Shown here: positions 1 to 8,145 of the stretch, one piece after another
Numbering within the stretch: the stretch's first letter is position 1
Layout of the letters: each line of letters starts with the position of its first letter
Assembly (NCBI GenBank): GCA_030262725.1
Contig: JAJSZS010000001.1
Location: 186,001-250,000 of the forward strand
DNA from: Candidatus Desulfofervidus auxilii
Lineage (GTDB): Bacteria > Desulfobacterota > Desulfofervidia > Desulfofervidales > Desulfofervidaceae
Length of the DNA: 64,000 nt
Direction: 5' to 3'
Program-made: the position numbers and the translations under genes
Notes under the pieces: model-generated
Databases searched by the model: none
What the model saw: only the letters and a program-made list of their open reading frames with translations
Told to the model about the DNA's origin: nothing

Positions 1-1
1 T

Positions 2-166
2 ATTTGTTACAAATATTGTCCAATGGGAATTAAGATTTATGAAAAACCAAATCAATTAGATTGTTTGAGATGTCTTACTTGTTACAATGTTTGTCCTGAA
101 AAGGCTATTTCTTTAACTTTTGGAACTCATCACACCATGTTGTTAAAGGACAAACATCACATTTAG
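2..166 (+). CDS. 4Fe-4S ferredoxin-type protein, C-terminal fragment
   Basis: The reading frame is open from the left edge to a TAG at 164-166, so only the last 54 codons are in the window. The peptide has a CYKYCPMGI stretch followed by CLRCLTCYNVCP, a cysteine pattern typical of a bacterial 4Fe-4S ferredoxin fold such as the C-terminal part of NapH/NosR-type membrane electron carriers. Parent family and function cannot be fixed from the fragment. Its last 62 bases overlap the 3' end of the convergent nth gene. Confidence 0.65.
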   Translation: MCYKYCPMGIKIYEKPNQLDCLRCLTCYNVCPEKAISLTFGTHHTMLLKDKHHI

Positions 167-737
167 GTTGACGTGATTTACAGATTGTACGTCCATGCCA
201 AGTTAATTGCAAAGAGAATTTTGTCCATTTCTCCCTAGGTATGATTGCCATTAAATCTTGTTCTATTTTTAAAGGATCTCTTTGTTTTGTTAATCCTAAA
301 CGTTTAGCTAAACGGCGGACATGAGTATCTACTACAATGCCAGGTATATTAAAGGCATTACCCAACACTACATTTGCTGTTTTTCTTCCTACTCCTGGTA
401 AATTTGTAAGTTTTTCAAGATCAGGAGGGATTTCTCCATTGTATTTTTCCAATAATGCTTGACAACAGGCTTTTATATGTTTTGCTTTATTTTTATAAAA
501 TCCTGTAGGTTTAATATCTTCTTCTAAAGTCTTTAAATCTGCTTCAGCATAATCTTTGGCTGTTTGATACTTTTTAAAAAGATAAGCTGTTACTTGATTT
601 ACTCTTTCATCAGTACATTGTGCAGAAAGAATGGTTGCTATTAATAATTCTAATGGATTTGTATAGTTAAGAGCTACTTTTACATTAGGATAGTGCTTAT
701 CAAGTACTTCTAGTATGCCTTTAATTTTTTCTTGCAT
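105..737 (-). CDS. nth: endonuclease III
   Basis: DNA glycosylase/AP lyase of base excision repair that removes oxidised pyrimidines. The 210-residue length is normal for the family. The helix-hairpin-helix reads LPGVGRKTANVVLG and includes the catalytic lysine; the catalytic aspartate lies in VVDTHVRRLAKRLGL. The C-terminal 4Fe-4S loop shows the C-x6-C-x2-C-x5-C spacing. The gene is divergent from glgC. No Shine-Dalgarno precedes the ATG, and a promoter abuts it, so the mRNA may be leaderless. The 3' end overlaps the ferredoxin-type gene tail-to-tail. Confidence 0.95.
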   Translation of the reverse strand: MQEKIKGILEVLDKHYPNVKVALNYTNPLELLIATILSAQCTDERVNQVTAYLFKKYQTAKDYAEADLKTLEEDIKPTGFYKNKAKHIKACCQALLEKYNGEIPPDLEKLTNLPGVGRKTANVVLGNAFNIPGIVVDTHVRRLAKRLGLTKQRDPLKIEQDLMAIIPREKWTKFSLQLTWHGRTICKSRQPKCDVCPLTTWCDEFQKLKK

Positions 738-773
738 AAAAGCTTTTTAACAAAAAAAGCTTTATTTTGTCAA
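738..773 (-). promoter_or_regulatory. nth promoter, probably leaderless
   Basis: On the minus strand there is a perfect TTGACA (768-773), a 17-nt spacer and a weak TTAAAA -10 (745-750), only 7 nt before the nth ATG. It shares the 75-bp divergent spacer with the glgC promoter. The spacer also holds an inverted repeat of AAAGCTTTTT type (738-763) overlapping the nth -10. Confidence 0.45.
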
Positions 774-776
774 TTA

Positions 777-812
777 TTGCTTTATTATTAAAATTTTTGT
801 AAAGTAGATTAT
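777..812 (+). promoter_or_regulatory. glgC promoter, probably leaderless
   Basis: TTGCTT (777-782), a 17-nt spacer, then TAAAGT (800-805), which ends 7 nt before the glgC ATG at 813. No ribosome binding site is visible before the ATG, so transcription would start at or within a few bases of the start codon. Confidence 0.4.
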
Positions 813-2033
813 ATGTTAAAAATATTAGCTATGGTATTGGCTGGTGGGAAGGGAGAAAGACTTTATCCTCTTACTGCTCACCGTACCAAACCAGCTGTTC
901 ACTTTGGTGGTATTTATCGATTGATTGATTTTGTCTTAAGCAATCTTGTTAACTCCGGTATTTATTCTATATATGTTTTAACTCAATATAAAGCACAATC
1001 TCTTTTAAGACATCTTCAATTAGGTTGGGTAGGTGCTTATCCTATGGATAGTTTTTTTATCTTACCAGTGCCTGCACAAATGCGTTTAAGAGAAAGTTGG
1101 TATTTGGGTACTGCTGATGCTATTTATCAAAATACATATCTTATAAAACAATTTAAGCCAGATTTAGTCCTTATTTTTGGTGCTGATCATGTGTATTTTA
1201 TGGATGTTCGCCAAATGATAGATTATCATTTAGAAAAAAATGCTGAAGTAACTGTAGCTACAATTCCCTATCCTATTTCTGAATGTTATCAATTTGGTGT
1301 AGTAGTTGTTGACGAAAATTGGCAAATTAAAAAGTTTCAAGAAAAATCTTCTAATCCTATTGCTATGCCTGGAGATCCTAATAAAGGATTAGTTTCTATG
1401 GGTAATTATGTTTTTAATACAGATGTGCTTTTAGAAGAATTGGAAATTGATGCTGAGGATAAAGATAGTTCTCATGATTTTGGTAAAGATATTTTGCCAA
1501 GAATTTGTCAAACTAGACGTGTATTTGCTTATGATTTTTGCAAAAATAAAGTGCCTGGTTTAGAAAAACAACCTACTTATTGGAGAGATGTAGGTACTAT
1601 TATTTCTTATTATGAAGCTAATATGGATTTAAAAAATCCGTTACCTAAATTAAATCTTTATAATCCAAAATGGCCAGTGCGTTCAGTTAAATATCATGAT
1701 CCTCCAGCAAAGGTAGTAGTAGATGCCGAGGGTCGTATTGGGCATCTTGAGAATAGTCTTATTGCTGGTGGTTCTATTGTAAGTGGAGGTTGGGTAAGGG
1801 ATTCTGTTATTGGACGTAATGTATTTGTTGGTAGCCGTGCTTTAGTTGAAGAATCTGTTCTTATTGGAGATGTTATTGTAGAAGAAGGAGCTCAGATTAG
1901 AAGAACAATTGTGGATGAAGGTAATATCATCCGAAGGGGTGAAAGGATTGGTTATGATTTAGAAAAAGATGCTGAAAGATTTTATCTTGATCTTACATCG
2001 GGAATTGTTGTTGTTCCTAAAAAAACCGTTTAA
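813..2033 (+). CDS. glgC: glucose-1-phosphate adenylyltransferase (ADP-glucose pyrophosphorylase)
   Basis: Makes ADP-glucose from ATP and glucose-1-phosphate, the committed step of bacterial glycogen synthesis. The N-terminal nucleotidyltransferase signature LAGGKGERLYPLT is followed by KPAVHFGG and the GADHVYFMD active-site region; a left-handed beta-helix-like repeat region fills about residues 290-390. At 406 residues it is slightly short of the roughly 420-430 norm. The position of the E. coli fructose-bisphosphate-sensing lysine (GGKFR) is isoleucine here (GGIYR), so allosteric control may differ. It is divergent from nth and converges on the GH57 gene, the two sharing a TTAA at their stop codons. 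Confidence 0.95.
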   Translation: MLKILAMVLAGGKGERLYPLTAHRTKPAVHFGGIYRLIDFVLSNLVNSGIYSIYVLTQYKAQSLLRHLQLGWVGAYPMDSFFILPVPAQMRLRESWYLGTADAIYQNTYLIKQFKPDLVLIFGADHVYFMDVRQMIDYHLEKNAEVTVATIPYPISECYQFGVVVVDENWQIKKFQEKSSNPIAMPGDPNKGLVSMGNYVFNTDVLLEELEIDAEDKDSSHDFGKDILPRICQTRRVFAYDFCKNKVPGLEKQPTYWRDVGTIISYYEANMDLKNPLPKLNLYNPKWPVRSVKYHDPPAKVVVDAEGRIGHLENSLIAGGSIVSGGWVRDSVIGRNVFVGSRALVEESVLIGDVIVEEGAQIRRTIVDEGNIIRRGERIGYDLEKDAERFYLDLTSGIVVVPKKTV

Positions 2034-4108
2034 TTTGATAATTTTAATTGCCATTCTTGTATAAAAATTTTGTCTTTTTTAAAATTAAATTTGGTTATAA
2101 AAACAAAACAAGTGCCTTGATAAGTTTTTTCTGCACCAGATTCTGAAAGGTTTACTGTATAGATTGGGAAAATCCATAAATGAAATGGCTGTTTGGCAGA
2201 AATATGGATAGAATTATTATAATTAATCAAAGTAAATTTTGAAATTTTTTTAAATTCTCTTGCCTTTAAAATATTATATTTTTCCTCATTTATTATCAAA
2301 TCCCAATTTGGTAAGAAAAGATTAAGTTCAGTAGCAAATCGAAGATTGGAAGAAAATGTAGGAAATAGTTGATAATGTACAATAATTTCTCCTTCAGTAA
2401 GAATCTTAAATTGTTTTATTAATTCTAATGTTCCAAATCCATTTATATTTCCATTTCTTTTTAATATAAGAAAAGCTCCATTTTCTTCTTTTCCCCAATC
2501 AAAAATTTCATAAGGTTCAGTAGTAAAATCTCCCAAATCTTGATATTTTGACTGACTAAATGTAAACAAATTTATTTTGTTACTTAAAAAATGGTCTAAA
2601 AAATTAAAACGATAATGCCAGTCATAAACAAGATATTTATCCAAATTTGGTTGTTTCAATTTAAATTGTTCATGGATAGTTTTCACATCATCTGTTTTTT
2701 CTTTTTTTGGTTGATTAATTTTTTCTCTGATTTTAACATGATATGTTTCAGGACGACGAGTAAGAACATGAGTAAGATTTAGTTTTTTTTCTCGCCACTC
2801 TAGTAAAATTAAAGCCCCACCATAAGTTGGTTTGATATAGGCATTTATTTTAGGAGAGGAAAATAGCCATTCTTTTCTTCCATCACAGTCATAGTCTTTA
2901 AATATTATTTCAATATCTTTATTAGGTAAGGCATTTTCAGCAGCAATAAGATTTTGATAAACAGCTGAGCGTAAATGTCCTAAATATAATCCACCAAAGA
3001 TTCCATGCCAATAAGCACAATTGCACTGAGCTTTCCATAGATGTTTAATAGCTAAAGGAAGATTTGAAAGCTCATATTTTGGAAAATTTTTTGCCACTTT
3101 TTCACTTACAAGAATCATTTTTTTATGCATAAGATTACTCTCTTCATATTTTCGCAAAAAATTATCCCAATTACTACCTCGCACAAATGGCTGATATCTT
3201 TCCCATTTTTTTTCTGATTTTAAAAAATCAATAAATTCAAGATAGCGTGCACCAAATTCAGGTAAAAATGACCATTCCATCATTTCTTCATAAGAAGCAG
3301 GAGGAAGATAAATCCGAGCACGTGGAGGAAATTTTTCTAAAAATTCTTTTAAAGGAAGTATTTCAATTTTGTTTTCTTTTTCTAAAAAAGAAAGAAATTT
3401 TTCAAGCCATCTTTTTTTATAAACCAATTGCCAAGTATTAGGCCAAAGTCCAAATTTTTCTCCATCATCTCCATAAGTTAATGTATTTCCTTCTGTATTA
3501 GTAAAAAAACTTTCAAAATATTCAAAAATATCTTTTGGATCTTTGAAAGGAATAAGGTAGCGTAATTTTTTATCAATAGGGAAAATAAAGAGACAATAAC
3601 CTTCTTTTTCAGTAATGAAATAACCATGAATGTCTTTTTTGTTTAATCCAGCATTAAAAAAATGAGTGTCATCTACTAGTGTGTATTTTATACCTAAGGG
3701 TACTAAAAGCTTTGGCAATTCAGGGGTCCAAACTCTTTCAGTTAGCCATAAGCCTTCAGAAACTACACCAAAACGATTTTTTAAATAGTTAAGCATATAA
3801 GAAAGTTGCCCTTTAGCATCTCTTTCTGGAATAAAAGGCAATAATGGTTCATAAAAACCGCCAGCCATAAGTTCTATTTGTTTTCTTTCTACCAATCTAG
3901 CAATTAAATCTATAAGATGAGGAAAACGCACCTCGAACCACTCCCATAAAGGACCTGAAATATGAAGGCTAAAACGAAAGTTTGGAAATTTTTCTATAGT
4001 TTTAAGAAAAGGTGCATAACATTTATATACTGCTTTTTCTAAAATCTTTTCAAAGTTACCAACAGGCTGATGTAAATGAATAGCAAAAGGGAGATAATAT
4101 TTTGGCAT
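2030..4108 (-). CDS. GH57 glycoside hydrolase, 4-alpha-glucanotransferase / alpha-amylase type
   Basis: A 692-residue GH57 enzyme acting on alpha-1,4-glucans. The N-terminal (beta/alpha)7 domain has the HLHQP start motif. A nucleophile glutamate lies in GLWLTERVW (residue 124), and an acid/base aspartate lies in TYGDDGEKFG (residue 214). These match the E123 and D214 positions known for the Thermococcus litoralis glucanotransferase. The rest resembles the DUF1925 and DUF1926 beta-rich domains of that subgroup. There is no signal peptide, so it is cytosolic. It is the last gene after glgA and a second GH57 gene, consistent with glycogen remodelling or breakdown. Transferase versus amylase cannot be decided from sequence. 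Confidence 0.85.
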   Translation of the reverse strand: MPKYYLPFAIHLHQPVGNFEKILEKAVYKCYAPFLKTIEKFPNFRFSLHISGPLWEWFEVRFPHLIDLIARLVERKQIELMAGGFYEPLLPFIPERDAKGQLSYMLNYLKNRFGVVSEGLWLTERVWTPELPKLLVPLGIKYTLVDDTHFFNAGLNKKDIHGYFITEKEGYCLFIFPIDKKLRYLIPFKDPKDIFEYFESFFTNTEGNTLTYGDDGEKFGLWPNTWQLVYKKRWLEKFLSFLEKENKIEILPLKEFLEKFPPRARIYLPPASYEEMMEWSFLPEFGARYLEFIDFLKSEKKWERYQPFVRGSNWDNFLRKYEESNLMHKKMILVSEKVAKNFPKYELSNLPLAIKHLWKAQCNCAYWHGIFGGLYLGHLRSAVYQNLIAAENALPNKDIEIIFKDYDCDGRKEWLFSSPKINAYIKPTYGGALILLEWREKKLNLTHVLTRRPETYHVKIREKINQPKKEKTDDVKTIHEQFKLKQPNLDKYLVYDWHYRFNFLDHFLSNKINLFTFSQSKYQDLGDFTTEPYEIFDWGKEENGAFLILKRNGNINGFGTLELIKQFKILTEGEIIVHYQLFPTFSSNLRFATELNLFLPNWDLIINEEKYNILKAREFKKISKFTLINYNNSIHISAKQPFHLWIFPIYTVNLSESGAEKTYQGTCFVFITKFNFKKDKIFIQEWQLKLSN

Positions 4109-4109
4109 C

Positions 4110-6482
4110 TTATATTTCTAATCTAAATTTAAGTTTTTCCCCTAAAGAAATAATAGCTTTAGGCAAAATATTTAATTGTGCTTTAAGTGAAATAATAGTA
4201 TCCCAAAAATCGTTCTGAATATGACATAAATCCAATTGGGGGGAAAGACTTTGATAGAGATCCAAAGCATTTTGAATTTGTTTGATAACATTAAAATCAA
4301 ATGTTTCTTTAATTTTTTTAAGATTTGTTTTAATATAATCTTCTAAAAGATTTTTTATATCTAATGTATCTAATTTCAATCCTAATATTTTAGCCTCTTC
4401 AAGAACTTCTTTAAAATAATTTTTCTTTCCTAGAAGTTTTTTCTGACATTCTTTATAGGCTTCTTTACTCAACACAGTTTTAGCAATAGCTAAAAAGCCT
4501 TCTGGTAAAGGGATATGAAGTTGTTTTAAAGAAAGCATCAAACTTTTATTTTCTTGATAAAAACTAGCATAAGTATTTTCAAATGTTTCCAATTTATCTT
4601 TTAACAATTTAAGAGCAAGCTTTCTACGGTCGTCCAAAAAAATGTTTTGAATTTTATAACAATTTGAAAATTTTTCTAATTTAGCTTTAATTTGGTAAAA
4701 AGCTAATTCTTGGAAAAGCTTTTTATAATTTTCAACTATTGTTTCATTTAATGTTGAAAAGGCTGTTCCTATTAGGTCTAATCCACCAAGATGGAGTATA
4801 ACTGTTAGAAATTCTTTTTTTTCCTCTGTGCGTTGATGTGTGATTAAAAGATGTTCAAAAAGCAAAGAATTTCCACCTGCTTTATAAATCTCATGTTTTT
4901 TTACTTCTACATTTAAAGTATAAAAAGATGTTTTTGATAAAGGTTCTTTTAAAAGATGATTAAAGCTAAAATGAACAGCTATACGTTGAAAATCATAAAG
5001 ATGAGGGCGTATTTGTTTTTGATAAATCTGAGCACCATCACCATACTCTGGTAAATTGCTTTTTGCTTTTTTAAGTATTTTGAGAAATCCTTTTTCTAAG
5101 TCTAGATTAAAATCCTTCGCAAGTTGAATGGCTCTTGCTGCATAACGTAAGTTTTGTTTAGCTTCAAGTCCAGAAATATCATCAAAGAACCAACCACAAC
5201 TAGTAAACATTAATTGACTATAATATTGCATTTCAAGGAGTTTTAATGCTTTTATCTTTTCTTTTTGAGGAAGATAATTGCTATGTTTTTGCCAAAATTC
5301 TTCTTTTGTTTCAAAAGAGGGATTTAATACAATTTTAATATAATCATCACGAGCAGCCCAAGGGTCATAAAAATATTGACTACCTATCTCTTCAAAAAAA
5401 GAATGAATTTTGTCTCTTAACCAGTTAAGGGCATCTCTAAAAGGTCTACGCCACTTCTGATGCCACTCTGGATGAAAGCCTGTGCAACAACCACAATCTC
5501 TTTCCCATCGTCCCAATCCATGTGCACAACTCCAAGCAGTATTCTCTTTTATAACTACTTCATATTTTGGAGGAAATTGACTCAAAAAATAAGAAAAATT
5601 AGTCAATTTTATGTCAGAATGATGGGAAAAATGATAAATTGCATAAGCAAGTGCCATTTCTCCAAATTTCCAATGATGTCCAAATGTTTCTCCATCAGTG
5701 ACTATACTGATGAGACCTTCATCCTTTGAAAAAGCAGCTTCAATCTGTTTTGCAAGTATTTCTCCATTATGTAACAGATTGCCAAAAGCAATTCCATGTG
5801 AAAGTGGGCTATGATAAAAGAAAATGTCAATAGATGTATCTTTAGTCGGATAACAACGGTAAGGTTGAGCAATGTCTAAGGTATTTTCTTCCACTTGACA
5901 CCAAATTTTTTCATCTTTTGAGGAAAGTGGACGAATTTTTAATGCTTGTTTTGGTGCTAAAATAGTAAATTTAATACCCTCTTTTGCCATTAAGGCAAGT
6001 GTTTCATTATCTACTGCAGTTTCTGGAAGCCACATTCCTTCAGGTGAACGTCCAAAAAAGTATTTAAAGGCTTCAATTCCCCAACGTATTTGTGTAATTT
6101 TATCTTTAGTTGTGGCCAAAGGCATAATGATATGATTATATACTTGAGCAATAGCATTACCATGTCCATTATAATAAAGACAGCTTTTTTTATCTGCTTG
6201 AACAATCTTTTTTAAAATGTCTGGTTTATGTTTTTCAAACCAACGCAAAAGTGTAGGACCAAAATTAAAACTTATTTCTTCATAATTATTCAAAATTTCA
6301 ATGATAAAACCTTCACTATCCAAACGTCTTGCATATGCATTCGGCAAATAACATTCAGCTGTGATCCTTTCGTTCCAATCATGATAAGGTAAAGCTGTTT
6401 CTTGAAATTCAATCTGTTCTAACCAGGGGTCTTCTCGAGGAGGTTGATAAAAATGACCATGGAAACAGACAAACTTAGACAT
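4110..6482 (-). CDS. GH57 family glycosidase with DUF3536-type C-terminus
   Basis: A 790-residue GH57 protein of a second subgroup. The N-terminus has HGHFYQPPRE; GMWLPETAVD carries the predicted nucleophile (E154) and VTDGETFGHHW the acid/base aspartate (D263). The long C-terminal half resembles DUF3536, found in GH57 proteins annotated as alpha-amylase/alpha-mannosidase. A WERDCGCCTG cysteine cluster follows the catalytic domain. It sits 3 nt after glgA and one base before the other GH57 gene, so it is surely co-transcribed. The exact substrate is unproven; an alpha-glucan is likely from context. Confidence 0.8.
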   Translation of the reverse strand: MSKFVCFHGHFYQPPREDPWLEQIEFQETALPYHDWNERITAECYLPNAYARRLDSEGFIIEILNNYEEISFNFGPTLLRWFEKHKPDILKKIVQADKKSCLYYNGHGNAIAQVYNHIIMPLATTKDKITQIRWGIEAFKYFFGRSPEGMWLPETAVDNETLALMAKEGIKFTILAPKQALKIRPLSSKDEKIWCQVEENTLDIAQPYRCYPTKDTSIDIFFYHSPLSHGIAFGNLLHNGEILAKQIEAAFSKDEGLISIVTDGETFGHHWKFGEMALAYAIYHFSHHSDIKLTNFSYFLSQFPPKYEVVIKENTAWSCAHGLGRWERDCGCCTGFHPEWHQKWRRPFRDALNWLRDKIHSFFEEIGSQYFYDPWAARDDYIKIVLNPSFETKEEFWQKHSNYLPQKEKIKALKLLEMQYYSQLMFTSCGWFFDDISGLEAKQNLRYAARAIQLAKDFNLDLEKGFLKILKKAKSNLPEYGDGAQIYQKQIRPHLYDFQRIAVHFSFNHLLKEPLSKTSFYTLNVEVKKHEIYKAGGNSLLFEHLLITHQRTEEKKEFLTVILHLGGLDLIGTAFSTLNETIVENYKKLFQELAFYQIKAKLEKFSNCYKIQNIFLDDRRKLALKLLKDKLETFENTYASFYQENKSLMLSLKQLHIPLPEGFLAIAKTVLSKEAYKECQKKLLGKKNYFKEVLEEAKILGLKLDTLDIKNLLEDYIKTNLKKIKETFDFNVIKQIQNALDLYQSLSPQLDLCHIQNDFWDTIISLKAQLNILPKAIISLGEKLKFRLEI

Positions 6483-6485
6483 AAT

Positions 6486-7928
6486 TTATAATAATGATTG
6501 ATATAATAAAAGATATTCATGAGCAGATTTTTCCCAGGAAAAATCACACCTCATTGCTTCTTGCATAAGACTATACCACATTTCTTTTTTTTGTTCAAAA
6601 TAAAATAATGCACGTTCAATAGCTTCTAAAAAAGCCTTTGCTGTATAATCATAGAATTTAAATCCTGTACCTATCTTTTTTTCTGAGTTTACATCTATGA
6701 CAGTATCTGCTAAACCTCCGGTATGGTGCACAATAGGGATTGTACCATATTTCATAGCATACATTTGAGCAAGCCCACATGGTTCATAACGTGAGGGCAT
6801 GAGCAACATATCAGCTCCAGCTATAATTTTGTGTGAAAGGATATTATCAAATTTAATTTCTACCTTCATTTGATTAGGATAAGCTGCAGCTATGCTTTTT
6901 AAAGTATCTTCATAATATTTATTCCCCTGACCTAATATAATCAAACATACTCCTTTTTGCATAAGCTTTTCTAAGATTGGTAATAAAATATCTATCCCTT
7001 TTTGTTCTACTAATCTGCTTACCATAGCTAATAAAGGTCTTTCTTTTAAATCTACTGGTAAACCACATGTAGCTAATAAGTCCTCTTTACATATTTTTTT
7101 CCCTTCTAAATTTGAATTTGAATAATTAATCGCAATATAAGGGTCAATCTCAGGGTTCCATATAGTATAATCTACTCCATTTAGTATTCCCTTAAGTTTA
7201 TGTGCATATATTTTTAAAACTCCATCTAAACCAAAACCATAATGAGGTGTCTGAATTTCTTTTGCATAAGTAGGGCTGACAGTTGTTAAGAAGTCGGCAA
7301 AAATAATTCCTCCTTTTAAAAAATTTATTTGCCCAAAAAATTCTAATCCATTTATAGAAAATAAATCTGCAGGAAGATTAGTAAATGAAAAAGTTTCTGA
7401 TGGGAATATTCCCTGATAACCTAAGTTATGGATAGTAAGAACAGTTTTTATTGAATTTAATTGAGGATAGAAATTTTGTTTTAAGTAAACTGGTATTAAA
7501 GCTGTTTGCCAATCATGGCAATGAATAATATCCCAAGATTCATTATAATGTTCAATAAAATTTAAAACAGCTTTAGTGAAAAAAATAAATCTTTCTGCAT
7601 TATCAAAATATTCTTCTTTTTCAGTGCCGTAAAGAAAAGATCGATCAAAAAATTCATCTTTTTCAATAAGAAAAACACGTATATTTTCTTTTAAATAAGT
7701 TTGAAAAACAGAAAAATTAAGCCAACGCCAACCTAAACCAAGACGTAATTTTTCAATAACTAATTTTAAAGAATAACCACCTTCTTTTATACAACGATAA
7801 AAAGGAAGAATAATATCTGTATTTATACCTTGATTGGATAAATAAATTGGTAAACTACCACAAAATTCTGCTAACCCTCCAGTGCGAGCAAAAGGAGTTG
7901 CTTCAGAAGTGACAAAAAGGACTTTCAC
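6486..7928 (-). CDS. glgA: glycogen synthase, ADP-glucose dependent
   Basis: GT5 family retaining glycosyltransferase that extends alpha-1,4-glucan chains from ADP-glucose. The 480-residue length is normal. The N-terminal signature reads ARTGGLAE, so the usual K15 of KTGGL is arginine. The C-terminal Rossmann half has SRYEPCGLAQMYAMKYGT and HHTGGLADTV. The start is GTG, overlapping the stop of the upstream small gene by 4 nt (GTGA), which implies translational coupling. With glgC nearby it completes the ADP-glucose route; no GH13 branching enzyme is seen in the window, so the neighbouring GH57 enzymes may fill that role (inference). Confidence 0.94.
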   Translation of the reverse strand: MKVLFVTSEATPFARTGGLAEFCGSLPIYLSNQGINTDIILPFYRCIKEGGYSLKLVIEKLRLGLGWRWLNFSVFQTYLKENIRVFLIEKDEFFDRSFLYGTEKEEYFDNAERFIFFTKAVLNFIEHYNESWDIIHCHDWQTALIPVYLKQNFYPQLNSIKTVLTIHNLGYQGIFPSETFSFTNLPADLFSINGLEFFGQINFLKGGIIFADFLTTVSPTYAKEIQTPHYGFGLDGVLKIYAHKLKGILNGVDYTIWNPEIDPYIAINYSNSNLEGKKICKEDLLATCGLPVDLKERPLLAMVSRLVEQKGIDILLPILEKLMQKGVCLIILGQGNKYYEDTLKSIAAAYPNQMKVEIKFDNILSHKIIAGADMLLMPSRYEPCGLAQMYAMKYGTIPIVHHTGGLADTVIDVNSEKKIGTGFKFYDYTAKAFLEAIERALFYFEQKKEMWYSLMQEAMRCDFSWEKSAHEYLLLYQSLL

Positions 7929-8128
7929 TTTTTAGATTTTTTATTTTCTTTCAAACAATCCTCACGCCAAAGGCAATTTTCTTCTCCACATTCATAAACT
8001 CGATCTGTTGCAAAACAAGGAATATTACCTTCAGCTTTTTGAATACTTCTAATCAATTCCGCTTTTTTCATTCGTCCTATTCTTAATCCCATTTTTTTAG
8101 CAATTGCTTTTACTTCTTTTAGAGTCAT
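7925..8128 (-). CDS. small SAP / Rho-N-like domain protein
   Basis: 67 residues. The first 35 residues (MTLKEVKAIAKKMGLRIGRM and following) look like a SAP or Rho-N-terminal helix-extended-loop-helix module, which usually binds nucleic acid. The second half has four cysteines in a C-x8-C-x4-C-x5-C pattern that may bind metal. An AAGGA site precedes the ATG. It lies 17 nt after pycB and overlaps glgA, so it joins the carboxylase and glycogen parts of one transcription unit. Function is unknown; a regulatory role is only a guess. Confidence 0.6.
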   Translation of the reverse strand: MTLKEVKAIAKKMGLRIGRMKKAELIRSIQKAEGNIPCFATDRVYECGEENCLWREDCLKENKKSKK

Positions 8129-8145
8129 TTTTTATTCCTTTTTAT

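Noticed and set aside
738-763. AAAGCTTTTT inverted repeat as a terminator
   Set aside because: It lies between divergent genes and overlaps the nth -10 region, so no transcript would end there; it may be chance in A/T-rich DNA.
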